Assembly: GCA_023205875.1 (NCBI GenBank)
Contig: CP060755.1
Span: 620,001 to 684,000, forward strand
Length of the DNA stretch: 64,000 nt
Source: Chloropicon primus
Lineage: Eukaryota > Chlorophyta > Chloropicophyceae > Chloropicales > Chloropicaceae
Direction of reading: 5' to 3'
Numbering within the stretch: position 1 is the stretch's first letter; each line of letters begins with the position of its first letter. Under the pieces are notes generated by a model that saw only the letters and a list, made by a program, of their open reading frames with translations, was not told the origin of the DNA and made no database searches. The position numbers and the translations under genes are program-made. This document shows, one piece after another, positions 1 to 10,172 of this stretch.

Positions 1-3000
1 AATATCAGGGTGATCTCCGATTTATCGCCCGCATTCATGTCACCGTGCTCAAGGAAAACGTAACTTGACAAGACGTGCACGAGATACTTTCCAAAGTTTT
101 CGCTCTGGCTCGCAAGCTCTTTATACAAGTCACAGACATACGATGCAGCACTCCTCAGTTTCACCATCAGGTCATCAAGTTCCTGCGCACCGCTTCCATC
201 CGCATTCTCGACTTGCTTGGCGATCAGGCTCTCGACGGAAAGTATCTTGGACTGCAAGCACGAAGAACTCTGTATGATCAGTGCTGCCGATCTTCTGCAC
301 TGATTTCCTCTGAATTTTACGCATCCATGGATGAGCCTGCAGCAGGTCGCCACGATGTTGCATTCTTGCTTTGCGTCAGGCATGGCCCCGCTCGTGGTTC
401 CAAACAACGAGAGTGGCAAGCACAGCAGTCTCCCAATGGTGTTGACCCTCAACTTCATGGAAGGGGCCCAAGAGACTATGGATATGAACGTCAAGATGTG
501 CTCTTCCAGCACCTTGGGGGAGCCACAGGAGGGCAGGTCATTCAAAAGGCAATTGATGTGCACGTCTGCGTAGTTAGACTGTATCCTAAGGCATTTCTTG
601 TCCTGAGTGCGCGCCCGCAGCCACAGGGAGCTTGTGGGAGACTCAAAGTAGCATTCCAGGGCAGCCAGGGACCACGAAACGTGCTTCTTTCCTGTCAGCC
701 TTCTTGAGGACATTTCACAATGGTTCAACGCCGCTTCACACTGGGTTCTGAGCTTCAAGAAGACTGTCAGCTTTCTCAAAGCAAGGGCGCTTGAGGTGAG
801 CTGTGCCGCGTCCAACTCTATCGAAAGCTCCAGAAAGTGAAGAAATTTTCTCCAAATAAACCTTTGAAGCCGATTCAGGTCACCATCAGTCGAGAAAGGG
901 CAGCCAGCCTTTGCCACGAGAGCCATCAAGATGCTCTTTGCGCATTGGATGTGCTCAAGACTCGACTCAATATAGCTTGAGGATTTTTCGCTACTGTGAT
1001 AGGTGATGATCTCAACGTAGGCATCGATCAAGCTTTCCACGTACAGTAATTCTCCAACAACTCCCCCCGACGGTGTTGTGTGGCCTCCACTAAGCTTCCG
1101 TCTCTTTGGCGATTCTCTGTCATTTGGTCTCCTCTCACCCACTTCCATGATCTCTCGCACCAGATCCTTCTGAAATCGACGAATGGCTTCTCTCGCGTCC
1201 TCGGAACTGCTTTCGTGGTATCTCACGGCCCGGGCCGCTGCCTTCCATGACAAACACTTTGCCTTACCTTTCGGAAACCCGAAGTAGTCCAAGTCATCCT
1301 CTGAAGCGCTTGATGGCGACTGCAAAAATTGCTCTGAAAGTTCTTTGAGCTCAGTAGAGTACGTGACCCCAACGATCTCCAGGAAATCGCTCAGGCAATG
1401 AGTCAAATCAGTTGCCAATCGATCCGAGATGCACACGATCGAACCCACAGCCCACTTTTGTAGTGACAGCCTCTTTCTGGATCCAATCTTAAACCCTGGC
1501 AATAGGACAGGCATCATGCACTTTCTTGTTCTACAAAGCACGTTCGACAGGGCTTTGATGCACTGGCTTTTTCTCGTCGATGCAGAAATCGAGGAAAGGG
1601 CGTCTATCTGGTCCAGCACAATCCCTTCAACGAGAGTCATGTGCACACAAACACTGCTAACTAGTTCAGAATCCAGCTCGCTCCTTCTCAGGCACAAGTC
1701 AATGCAATGGATCAACGCCCTCAGTCTGCTCGAAGTGATGAGATTGTATGCGTCCCATCCTCGCTCCTTCAATTCAATGTTTGAATGCCTCTTGTGTCCG
1801 AATGGTTGCCCAATCACGTGATCCTGAACCTGTTTGACAACCTGCTCCATCTTCTTTTCACCATTCCTATATTTTGTTCGGTACTTCCATATTTTCTCAC
1901 TCAATGTGGTTCTCAACTCCTCACGCCCCAAGCAAATCTCGAGCTGACTTTTCGTCAACTGCAGCAATCTCTCACGGATCTCGGTGTTTCTGCTCTGTGA
2001 CATCTTTTCAAAGAGCTTCAATGTTGTCGCCTTCACTTGAGTCAAGTACATTCCACCTCCCTCACCTCCCCTTTCCTCTTGCTGCAAGCACTTCAAGATA
2101 TCTTTCATCAAGTCGTCCGTGTGCTTGTTCGGACCGCCTTGCTGGGAATGAGACCAGTGAGAAAACGTCGAGCTCATCAAATGGTACATTGCCACATAGA
2201 CGTTCGTCTCGTCAACAGACGAGATCAGCCCATTCCATCTCTTGTGGCTGCCCTTGGACGACAGTACTTGATCCGTCAGCGTCGAGAACAAAACCTCCGA
2301 ATGCCGCTCACCACTGCTCTTGACCGATTGCTCCACAGACCTTGGGTCGAATTCACCTATGGACATGTACTGGATAGCAGAAGCACAGCAGACAAACCTG
2401 AAGTTTGCCACGACGTTTGTTTTCACCCCGCTTCTCACCGCGAATCTGGCGAGGTTCAGCAACGTCCGAGACAAGTCCGTCATCTCGATGGGGAAGATAA
2501 TCTCGGAAGACAGCGACGATGGCGGTTCCTCACCGCGAGACCTCTGGTCTTCCGCGAAGCCGGCCATTTCACAGTCAACGAATATCCTTACCAGGCTGCT
2601 GTGTACGCGGAGAAGTGAAGATATCCGGGCAATGTACTCTTTGCTCCATTCTTTGAGCAAGGAGCAGAATCTTGTTTCATCCTGATCAGACGCGGACGAT
2701 TTAAGTTCCGCCCAAACATCCGTACTCTGCATCCTTTCAAACATCGACCTGCAAGCTCTCGAGCACAATAGGGCATTCTGCTTTACCACTTTCAGGTGAT
2801 CGAGCACCGTGCAAAGCAGCTCCGAAAGGGACAGGTATGCTTCCGCGCTTGGGAGGTCCTTGCCCACAACCATGTCCATCCACGAATCAGAAATCGTCCT
2901 TATCATGTCAGGCACTGCGATGGGGGCTGCACTTTGTGCCACCTCCCCGAGGGCTTTGAAGAACTTGCAGTTTCTGATGACGGAGCCGCCCCTCACAAAC

Positions 3001-4694
3001 GTTTGCGAGAGGGATTCGTACAGAGTCTCGATCATCGCGCTGTTATCTCTTCTGCTTGTGAACGGGGACAGCAGGAATTCAAAGTCCAGGTTTGCGAAAT
3101 CCGGCCTAGAATTTGAGATCCACACAAGGCACCACAAGTGCGTCATCTCCTTCTCAGTGATACGAAGGTCGACCTTTGACATCTGCATCAGACACTTGAG
3201 CGCAACCTCGCACAAGCGAATCTTCTGGCCCCCGTCGCAGACTTTTGAGGATTCCAAAGACTCCACAGAAAACATGCGCGAGACTTGCTTCGCGAGTGCC
3301 GTGAGAACTGCCAATTGACTGAGTTTCGGGTCATCCACCCTGTGATACAGTCGCTTCCTCTCCATTACATGGTACAAGGCATGCAAGGCATCCAAAGCTT
3401 TCACCGCGTTCTCGAATCTGCGTTCCCCTCTTGGAGAAGTTTGCTCGCCATTCAGGCAGCCTCCCGCATGGTGGATGAGGTGGCATCCGACCAGAATCGA
3501 CAAGAGGTACTGGGCTCTGGCAGACAGAGGCAAACCCTCAGAATCGAGCTGGACTCTGCAATCCAGGGCGCTTCTCGCCTTGTCTTGAGGCTTGGTCCCA
3601 ATTTCTGCACCCCAAGCTGAGTGAAAGCAGAAGACTATCCACGGCAGAACCTCAGCAGCTCCGGGGAGGTTCTCGCGAAGGCCCTCGTTGAGCGTCAGCT
3701 CCAGCAAGTAAAGGCGCTCTCTGTTCTTCGCGTCCTTTTTTTGGATTGCCTTTGGCAGCATATGCTGCACGCAAGCCGACAGGCCTCCGGTGGTCCGCAC
3801 GGGACAGCTCTCCCACAAGCTGGCGAGCCAGCCTTCGTACTGCGAAATGCAGCCTTCCGGAAAGTACAGCCTCTGTATCCACAAAAGGGCTTCCTCGTGT
3901 AATGAGTGGTCCTTGCCCAGTGACTCCTTCGTCCCGTCTGCGACCTTTGCCTTCAGCACGCTCGCGACCTTATCGCTCGCTTCCAGGAGAGACAAAATGT
4001 TGAGGTAAAGCTTCTCGTTGGCTGCAAGGGGCAAGGACAGCTCCTGCGAGCTGCAGTGAAGCCTGGACTCCCTGAGGATCTGCACGCAGAGCAACTCCCA
4101 CAGTTCTCCCGTGCTCGAACCTGCATCATCAAAAACTTTGTAGCAAGAGATGACATTCCCCAACAGGTCGAGGGCAAGCTTGATCCCTCCCGACAGGAAG
4201 AAAGGCTCGCGATTGATTCCATCCCGTCGTCCAATCAATCCAACCGTGAAGCGATGCAGGGCCCGAGCAATTTCCTCCTGGCCCTCCTCGAGCGAACCAG
4301 CTTGCCTCCTCTCGCTCCAATCCCCCGCAAGGTGGGAGACTGCCCGTACCAATGATATCGTGACTTGCTCCACCGCGTTCGCATCGATCTCCATTCCCTT
4401 GGTCACGACATTCCACAAGGCGAAGGAATGAAACGACCCGCCGCCATCTTTGCTCCCCTTCTTCGCCAAGCTTCCCAAGGACTCGGCCGCCCAACGCGCC
4501 ACCTGCCTGGCCCTCAGCCTCACCGCGAAGTGACCGCCGAAAGGGATGGAGTGAGGAGTCGAGGACGACGAGGACGAGGCGTGAGGCTGCGACCGAAGGT
4601 GATCAAGCTCCTCGCAGCATTTCACGCCCACCTCGTGAAAGGATTTGGGTTCCTTCCACGCTCTCGCTGGGTTTGGCAGCCTCTGCGCCCCCAT
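1..4694 (-). CDS. very large unrecognised protein, possibly Urb2/Npa2-like (C-terminus beyond window)
   Basis: One uninterrupted minus-strand frame runs from an ATG at 4694 off the left edge (at least 1,564 codons), with an in-frame stop upstream near 4822. I read it by hand at both ends and the frame agrees. The N-terminus begins MGAQRLPNPARAWKEP; the body is rich in Leu/Ser/Cys helical segments without obvious catalytic motifs, as in HEAT-like scaffold proteins. A basic stretch lies near residue 1150 (RRPNDRESPKRRKLSGG). The size and an N-terminal helical segment around residues 60-110 recall the pre-60S ribosome factor Urb2/Npa2, but this is a weak resemblance and the gene should be treated as unassigned. 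No intron is visible. The start is the only ATG between the upstream stop and the well-formed coding region. Confidence 0.6.
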   Translation of the reverse strand, partial: MGAQRLPNPARAWKEPKSFHEVGVKCCEELDHLRSQPHASSSSSSTPHSIPFGGHFAVRLRARQVARWAAESLGSLAKKGSKDGGGSFHSFALWNVVTKGMEIDANAVEQVTISLVRAVSHLAGDWSERRQAGSLEEGQEEIARALHRFTVGLIGRRDGINREPFFLSGGIKLALDLLGNVISCYKVFDDAGSSTGELWELLCVQILRESRLHCSSQELSLPLAANEKLYLNILSLLEASDKVASVLKAKVADGTKESLGKDHSLHEEALLWIQRLYFPEGCISQYEGWLASLWESCPVRTTGGLSACVQHMLPKAIQKKDAKNRERLYLLELTLNEGLRENLPGAAEVLPWIVFCFHSAWGAEIGTKPQDKARSALDCRVQLDSEGLPLSARAQYLLSILVGCHLIHHAGGCLNGEQTSPRGERRFENAVKALDALHALYHVMERKRLYHRVDDPKLSQLAVLTALAKQVSRMFSVESLESSKVCDGGQKIRLCEVALKCLMQMSKVDLRITEKEMTHLWCLVWISNSRPDFANLDFEFLLSPFTSRRDNSAMIETLYESLSQTFVRGGSVIRNCKFFKALGEVAQSAAPIAVPDMIRTISDSWMDMVVGKDLPSAEAYLSLSELLCTVLDHLKVVKQNALLCSRACRSMFERMQSTDVWAELKSSASDQDETRFCSLLKEWSKEYIARISSLLRVHSSLVRIFVDCEMAGFAEDQRSRGEEPPSSLSSEIIFPIEMTDLSRTLLNLARFAVRSGVKTNVVANFRFVCCASAIQYMSIGEFDPRSVEQSVKSSGERHSEVLFSTLTDQVLSSKGSHKRWNGLISSVDETNVYVAMYHLMSSTFSHWSHSQQGGPNKHTDDLMKDILKCLQQEERGGEGGGMYLTQVKATTLKLFEKMSQSRNTEIRERLLQLTKSQLEICLGREELRTTLSEKIWKYRTKYRNGEKKMEQVVKQVQDHVIGQPFGHKRHSNIELKERGWDAYNLITSSRLRALIHCIDLCLRRSELDSELVSSVCVHMTLVEGIVLDQIDALSSISASTRKSQCIKALSNVLCRTRKCMMPVLLPGFKIGSRKRLSLQKWAVGSIVCISDRLATDLTHCLSDFLEIVGVTYSTELKELSEQFLQSPSSASEDDLDYFGFPKGKAKCLSWKAAARAVRYHESSSEDAREAIRRFQKDLVREIMEVGERRPNDRESPKRRKLSGGHTTPSGGVVGELLYVESLIDAYVEIITYHSSEKSSSYIESSLEHIQCAKSILMALVAKAGCPFSTDGDLNRLQRFIWRKFLHFLELSIELDAAQLTSSALALRKLTVFLKLRTQCEAALNHCEMSSRRLTGKKHVSWSLAALECYFESPTSSLWLRARTQDKKCLRIQSNYADVHINCLLNDLPSCGSPKVLEEHILTFISIVSWAPSMKLRVNTIGRLLCLPLSLFGTTSGAMPDAKQECNIVATCCRLIHGCVKFRGNQCRRSAALIIQSSSCLQSKILSVESLIAKQVENADGSGAQELDDLMVKLRSAASYVCDLYKELASQSENFGKYLVHVLSSYVFLEHGDMNAGDKSEITLI

Positions 4695-5103
4695 CGCTGC
4701 AGGTCTGAGGGACGGATCATCAGCATCAGCAGCAGCAGCCAGAGAAGAGGGGAGTGATGCACGATGGGGGGCATGGGTGGATGGATGAGAGAGAGGGAGG
4801 GAGGGAGGGAGGGAGGCTCAACATTAGCATCTCCGTCTCTCTTCGTCTCTCTCCGTCTCTCTCTGTCTCTCTGTGTCTTTCAGTTGAGTAGAGGAGAGGA
4901 GAGAGGGGAGAGGGGAGAGGAGTGGATGCACGATGGGGGGCACTGGTGAGTGGGTGGATAGTGAAGGTCTTCCACTTGGTTTGTGCGGGGGATCCAAGGC
5001 AGCGTACCGTTGTAGAGGGGATGGGGGTGTGGTGTCGCGTTTAACACCACGCCCGGGCAGCGGCCGTCAAGCAAGAAGTGAGTGCACAAAAGGATTTAGT
5101 TTA
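4695..5103. other. intergenic, low complexity
   Basis: Between the large minus gene and the EMC7 stop. Holds an AGC run near 4722, GGGA/GAGG purine tracts at 4788-4815 and 4893-4920, a CTCTCTCCGT-type pyrimidine tract at 4833-4880 and two similar ATGCACGATGGGGGGC blocks (4757 and 4926), a small direct repeat. No convincing gene. Confidence 0.6.
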
Positions 5104-5984
5104 TCATGACGAGATCCTTTGCTTTGCCTTGGCCTGGTTCTTGGCCTCCTCCATCTTCCTCATCTCCTTCTGCATCTCTTCCAAGGCGTCCTTATCGAGC
5201 ATTCTTGGAAGAAACACGGCGGCGAGCGCCGTCAGACCTATGATAACGTACATTGGGTTTTTCATCAACGTCTTGAGCGAGAAAAACCCGGAGCGCTGGT
5301 CGAAATAGAGAACCTTCCCAAGAGCTTTGATCCTCACTGGATTCCTGAAGAGCTTGTTGGGGTCCTGGTTCGCGGAAACGTAGATTCTCTCCTCTCCCTG
5401 AGAGTCCTGCTCGTCCGTGACCTCGACTCGGTACTGTGGAAAGGCCAGACCAATGGCAAGGACGTCAAGGGTGTGCGTCCCAGGGATCACATCCTCGAAC
5501 TCGAACTTGAATTCACCCTGCTGCCTGAGCTTTGCCCGCTGCCCGCCAGCCTCCTCGCCGCTGCTCGGGCTCGACTTCCTGAAGGTCTTGTAGAAGCCCT
5601 GTGGAACCTTCAAATACGCAGACTTCTCGATGAGCTTCGTAACACAAAAGCAAGAGCGAGAGCAAGACCAATAACGAACGAGGCAGAGGAATTCGTCAGC
5701 ACGAAGCTCGCTCCACGGCTCAAGCCTGACCATCCCTCGAATCTTTCTAGAGAGAGAGAGACTGAGACTTTGATTGACGATCGAAGGGGAGTACTCACCT
5801 CGTTCTCCGCGTTCCTCTGCTTGAGGACGAGCCTCACTTGTGCGGGATCGACCCTGCCGTCATGCAGAAGGACCGACCCCTTGAACGTCACCATCGACCC
5901 GTCACTCGCTCCCTCGGCAAACGGAGAGGAGCCGAGCAGGACAAGGGATGCCAGCACTAGGATCAGCTTCATCTTCATCTTCAT
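5104..5984 (-). CDS. EMC7: ER membrane protein complex subunit 7 (EMC7)
   Basis: Two exons: 5799-5984 and 5634-5104, joined over a 164-nt intron (donor GTGAGT; acceptor after a pyrimidine-rich stretch ending ACGAAG), giving 238 residues, close to the family's usual ~240. It starts MKMKMKLILVLASLVLLGSS, a signal peptide, then a lumenal beta-sandwich domain (FKGSVLL near residue 33; VIPGTHTLDV and FPQYRVEVTDE in exon 2), one membrane segment (PMYVIIGLTALAAVFLP) and a charged cytosolic tail. EMC7 is part of the insertase that places tail-anchored and multipass proteins in the ER membrane. Upstream in-frame ATGs exist, but the KMKMK start gives the clean signal peptide. The exon 2 acceptor is inferred from family homology. 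Confidence 0.75.
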
Positions 5985-6480
5985 CTTCCTCGTCACCGTC
6001 GTGGAAAGAAGGCGAGGTCGAGGAGGTCGCTCCGTCATGGTGGAGTGGTACTGGCGCGGGTTCGCGTCCTTGGCCCAAGCGTTACGATACGATGCGACGC
6101 GAACGCGACGCGCGTGAAGAAACAAACAGCCTCTGCTGCACCTGGCAGCCTCTGCTCGAGAAAAAAATAACTCAAGGACAAAATGGGATGGGTGGTTGGA
6201 TGAACACAGAGAGAGAGAGAGAGAGGGAGGAGGAGAGGGAGGCTGTGCTGGTTGGATGGTGCTGGAAGGGTAGTCCTTTTCCTTTTCTTCTTGCTCTTGC
6301 TCTTGCTCTTGCTCTTGCTCTCTCCGGAGAGGAGAGCTCTCAATCACTTGGTGGGGAAAGGAAGAGGCACGAGGACCGGCGAGGGTGGTGGACTCGTCGA
6401 GCCTTTCAACCATTGCGCGGCGCTTCAAATCGATAAATGCCATGGGTGTGCAATGTTGTGCTTCGATAGACAAAATTTTT
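5985..6480. other. EMC7 upstream region with microsatellites
   Basis: Separates EMC7 from the ceramidase stop. Contains GA repeats (6209-6240) and a CTTGCT hexamer array (about 6289-6321). At 6384-6411 the minus strand has a match to the third and second boxes of the shared promoter element (TTGAAAGGCTCGACGAG) but the first box is not at the expected distance. No gene seen. Confidence 0.5.
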
Positions 6481-7680
6481 TTAAGTTCGCTCATCGTCTC
6501 CCTTGAACAGGTCGATGTAGAACGTCCAAGAGGAGGACAGAGGATTCATGAGAATGGTCTGGGAGGTGTCGTCGTTCCTCACGGGCCACTTGCTCAGGAC
6601 GCCGTTCACCTCCTCCAAGTTGACCTGGTTTGGGTCGATCGCGTTCATGTACTGCAGTCCATACTTCCTCCTGTCGTCGAAGATCGGTGGCTGCACCCAG
6701 TGGTCATAGTTCGTCTGAAGAAGGTACCACTTGTTGTTGTCCAGGAAGAGGGGCTGGACGGACTTGGTCCTGTCCCTAGTCAGCAGGGCCCCGTCGTTCG
6801 CGCTGATGCCGGCGATGATATAGTAGACGGGGGCAATCAGGGGCGCGGTGGAGAGCATCTGAACCGCCTCGTCGTAGTTGCTCGCCTCCATAAGAGTCTT
6901 CCTCAACAAGTGAGACGGCTGCAGGCTGTTCTTGTTGGTGACGGCCATGATCATGTTTCCCAACAAGTCACCTCCCAAACCCCTCTCGTCGATCGAGACG
7001 CTGAACAATCCAGGCTTCAGTCCGGTGAGGATGCCCATGTACCCCACAATAGTTCCTCCCGTGAAGACGTGCTGCCCGTTCTGCGTGAACTTGACGGTCA
7101 TGACAAAATTGCGGAGATCCGCGGGGATGTTCCAGTCGAGGTTCCTTCCGTGAACGATATTCCCGTCCGGCTGCCTGGCAACGATCGAGGTGCACATGTT
7201 GCCCCCCTGGCCCTCGTGCATGCAGTCGTCGCAAGGTCCTGTCGTGTTGTGGATCCCTCCCCCGAGCCTTCTCACCTCGTATCCCAAGTTCAGCACCATG
7301 AGCAAGCCAAAGTCAACTCCCAGGGCGTCCGCACATCCCTTGATCTCGCCCCTCATGTCCCTTCCGTAGTTCTCGAGCAAAATCTCACCCAGCTTCTCTA
7401 TCATCTTCTCCTCCGCCGCATTCACATGCACGCTCTCCATAAGGTATTCCTCCAAGTACTTGGACTCGTTCTTCAGCGCCCCGCAGACCTCCCTCCACCT
7501 CTCCTCCGGCGGCAGGTCCAGATTCACCGTCCCCTCCGCGGCCAACCGCTGCGTCCAGTTGCTCTCCTTCTGAAGCCCATCGAACTTCATCACTGGCTTA
7601 CCCATGTCAAACCGGGGTGGCCTAGCCGCCTGCACGGTGGCGAGCAACCCCAACACCGCAGCGGCGAGACACAACTTCAT
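6481..7680 (-). CDS. ASAH1: acid ceramidase / N-acylethanolamine acid amidase family hydrolase
   Basis: Single exon, 399 residues, usual length for the family. Starts MKLCLAAAVLGLLATVQA, a signal peptide for entry to the secretory/lysosomal route. The N-terminal nucleophile cysteine is visible at about residue 163 in NMCTSIVARQPDG, followed by the family's HGRNLDWN segment; these enzymes self-cleave just before that Cys to give alpha and beta chains. Activity expected: hydrolysis of ceramide to sphingosine and fatty acid at acidic pH; an N-acylethanolamine substrate cannot be excluded. A longer reading frame extends upstream, but the signal peptide fixes this start. It is divergent from S1P lyase (8219), the enzyme two steps downstream. 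Confidence 0.85.
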   Translation of the reverse strand: MKLCLAAAVLGLLATVQAARPPRFDMGKPVMKFDGLQKESNWTQRLAAEGTVNLDLPPEERWREVCGALKNESKYLEEYLMESVHVNAAEEKMIEKLGEILLENYGRDMRGEIKGCADALGVDFGLLMVLNLGYEVRRLGGGIHNTTGPCDDCMHEGQGGNMCTSIVARQPDGNIVHGRNLDWNIPADLRNFVMTVKFTQNGQHVFTGGTIVGYMGILTGLKPGLFSVSIDERGLGGDLLGNMIMAVTNKNSLQPSHLLRKTLMEASNYDEAVQMLSTAPLIAPVYYIIAGISANDGALLTRDRTKSVQPLFLDNNKWYLLQTNYDHWVQPPIFDDRRKYGLQYMNAIDPNQVNLEEVNGVLSKWPVRNDDTSQTILMNPLSSSWTFYIDLFKGDDERT

Positions 7681-8218
7681 CTTTCTCGTCCCAAAGAATG
7701 CAAGAACCAAGAAGAAGACAAAAAAAGAAAAGAAAAAGAAAAAGCCTCGACAACCAAACACCCGACCCGTGGCCCCTCTCTCCTCCTCTCCTCTCTCTCT
7801 CTCCTCCTCTCCTCTCTCCGTCCTTGTCAGGATTGGTCTCCGCCTTGGGTCCTTTATCCTCTCCTCCTTCCCCCTGGACACTTTTTACCGAACGAGTTTA
7901 CCGAACGTCGTCGTATTTCCTTAATCAGAACCAAGGCGCATTGGACCAAAAATGGAACGAAATCCATCGAAAAAGGGTCCCATGGGTTTACGACCGTTGT
8001 TCTCGTTCAAAGAGGTTACTGGGTGTGTGTTGAACCCACATGGAATTGAACGTCTTTGGAAAAAGAGCCTTGGCGGCGAAAGGAAGAAAATCTGGGGAGG
8101 GAGAGGGGGTGAGAGGTGGAGCCACGTCGATCCATCACGACGAGGAGCAGAGCGAGCAGGAGGAGGGGAGAGGCCTCTTGCATTAGCATTGGTTGAGGTT
8201 GAGGTTGAGGTTGAGGGG
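7681..8218. promoter_or_regulatory. shared upstream region of ceramidase and S1P lyase genes
   Basis: 538 bp between two divergent start codons. Near the ceramidase lies a poly-A/G then CT-rich tract (7720-7812); near the lyase lies a GAGGTT hexamer repeat (about 8187-8216). The shared CTTTC/GAAAG promoter element seen at other genes is not clearly present. Any regulatory role is inferred from position only. Confidence 0.45.
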
Positions 8219-10045
8219 ATGGAGAGCGTTGCTGGAGTAGTGGAGGGTGCGGCAGTGGCCACAGGAGCTGCCTACCTCTTGTCCAAGTACCTGATGAAAC
8301 ACTTGCCGCGGGATGCTGCGGAGTTGTTCAAGGCAGGGGAGAAGGACTTGCTCGGGCAGGTGTACAAGGCAATGGAGAGGATGGACTCCTCGATGAAGAA
8401 CCAGCCTCCTTCGGTGATCTTCGCCAAGGCTTGTGCGGCGACGCTGGTCGCTTGCTGGGCCTTCAGGACCGTCACCAAGGCCTCTGACGCCACCCTCGAG
8501 AACGGAGTCATCCAGACCATCCTGGGAGGACTGAAGAAGATACCAGGCATCTCTGGTTTGGTCCAGAGCGAGAAGGAGAAGATCTACAAGAAGCTCCAGG
8601 ACCAGGTCTACGGCCAGAGGTACGGCGACGGGGAGAGCGTTCCCAAGTTCACCGAGCTCCCAGCCAAGCCTTTCACCTTTGACGAGTGCATGGAGACCAT
8701 CGAGAAGATCGACTCGAGGGACGAGAAGTACGCGTACGAGGACACCAAGCTTTCCGGTGCGGTGTATTTCAAGAACAAGGAGCACGCGGACTTCCAGACC
8801 AAGGTTTACGCCAGGTTCATCGCCACGAACATCATCCACGCGGACCAGTATCCATCCGTTGCCAGGATGGACGCCGAGCTGATCTCGATGACTGCTTCCA
8901 TGGTGAAGGACCCTGCAGGAAAGGTGATCCCTTGCGGATCCGTGACCAGCGGCGGTTCCGAGTCGATCTTGTGTGCCATGAAGGCCTCGAGGGACTGGTG
9001 GCTGGCGAACAACTCGTATGGGCTGTTCAGGAACTTGTTGACCACCCTTCCTTGGCGCAAGAGCAGCAACTTGCCGGAGATCATCATCGCGGACTCCGCC
9101 CACGCCGCGTACATCAAGGCCGTGGACTACTACAACTTGAAGATGGTGACCATCCGCTGCGACGACACGACGGGGTTCAGGCTGACCGCGGATGCCGTGA
9201 AGAAGAGGATCACAGCGAACACCGCTATTATTGTCTGCTCGGCCCCATCGTATCCACACGGAGTGTTCGACGACATCGAGGGAATCGGCAAGCTCGCGGC
9301 TGAGCGCGGCATCGCAGTCCACGTCGACGCCTGCCTCGGTGGCTATGTCATCCCCTTCGCAAAGGAGGCTGGGTTCGATAGGCCTGCCATGCACTTTGGT
9401 ATCGAGGGAGTCACCAGCATGAGTCTTGACACGCACAAGTATGGCCTTGCGCACAAGGGAACGTCTGTCGTGCTGTACAGGCACAAGGAGATCAGAAAGC
9501 ACCAGTTCACGAGCGTGACAGACTGGACTGGAGGTTTGTACATTAGCCCAACGATGGCTGGCTCGAGGTCTGGAGCGGTCGTTGCGGCTGCCTGGGCCTC
9601 CCTCCTTACCGTCGGAAGATCCGGGTTCGTGGAGCAGACGAGGACTCTGCTCACTCTCGCAGAGAAGCTTGTGGAGGGGCTCGAGAAGATTCCAGGCATT
9701 CGCGTCCTCGGAAAGCCGGACTCCTGCTTGGTGGCCTTCGGTGCCAAGGATCCAAAGGCTATTGATATCCACAAGGTGAACGACGCCATGACCAAGAGGG
9801 GGTGGCATCTTGCGTCTCTGCAGCGCCCCGCGGGTCTCCACATGTGCTTGGCGCCATCTCACACCGCGGCCATGGTCGACAACATGGTCAGAGACTTGGA
9901 GGAGTGCATCGCTGAGGTGAAGAAAGGACCAAAGAATGGTGAGGAGGGCATGGCGCCGATCTACGGCATGGCCGAGTCCCTTCCCGACCGTCACATCATC
10001 GGGGACGTGCTCGTCGCTTACCAAGAGGCTGCGTTGGACAGCTAA
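8219..10045 (+). CDS. SGPL1: sphingosine-1-phosphate lyase
   Basis: Single exon, 608 residues (animal enzyme ~570). Group II PLP-dependent decarboxylase fold that cleaves sphingosine-1-phosphate to hexadecenal and phosphoethanolamine, the exit step of sphingolipid catabolism, on the ER membrane. Visible features: N-terminal hydrophobic segment at about 64-87 (PSVIFAKACAATLVACWAF), SGGSES phosphate-binding motif near 244, HVDACLGG with the cofactor Asp near 370, and the PLP lysine K407 in SLDTHKYG. A longer frame begins at 7952, but ATG 8219 is the first Met that gives the expected N-terminus and excludes low-complexity sequence. Head-to-head with ceramidase. Confidence 0.93.
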   Translation: MESVAGVVEGAAVATGAAYLLSKYLMKHLPRDAAELFKAGEKDLLGQVYKAMERMDSSMKNQPPSVIFAKACAATLVACWAFRTVTKASDATLENGVIQTILGGLKKIPGISGLVQSEKEKIYKKLQDQVYGQRYGDGESVPKFTELPAKPFTFDECMETIEKIDSRDEKYAYEDTKLSGAVYFKNKEHADFQTKVYARFIATNIIHADQYPSVARMDAELISMTASMVKDPAGKVIPCGSVTSGGSESILCAMKASRDWWLANNSYGLFRNLLTTLPWRKSSNLPEIIIADSAHAAYIKAVDYYNLKMVTIRCDDTTGFRLTADAVKKRITANTAIIVCSAPSYPHGVFDDIEGIGKLAAERGIAVHVDACLGGYVIPFAKEAGFDRPAMHFGIEGVTSMSLDTHKYGLAHKGTSVVLYRHKEIRKHQFTSVTDWTGGLYISPTMAGSRSGAVVAAAWASLLTVGRSGFVEQTRTLLTLAEKLVEGLEKIPGIRVLGKPDSCLVAFGAKDPKAIDIHKVNDAMTKRGWHLASLQRPAGLHMCLAPSHTAAMVDNMVRDLEECIAEVKKGPKNGEEGMAPIYGMAESLPDRHIIGDVLVAYQEAALDS

Positions 10046-10086
10046 AAAAGTATCCTTTAAACGTTTCATAAATAATGAGCCAAGAC

Positions 10087-10133
10087 ACACAACACACACA
10101 CGCGCGCGCGCACACACACACACACACACACAA
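10087..10133. repeat. AC/CG dinucleotide microsatellite
   Basis: CA repeats with a central CGCGCGCG block in the 3' region of the S1P lyase gene, between it and the convergent ESF1 gene. Confidence 0.95.
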
Positions 10134-10172
10134 ATGTGCTTTCTCCGAAGCAACCGTTCTCGCAGCCACCAG

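Noticed and set aside
6385-8049. 554-residue plus-strand open frame
   Set aside because: Antisense shadow of the ceramidase gene; composition and frame follow its codon bias.
8183-10153. 656-residue minus-strand open frame
   Set aside because: Antisense shadow of S1P lyase, whose motifs are on the plus strand.
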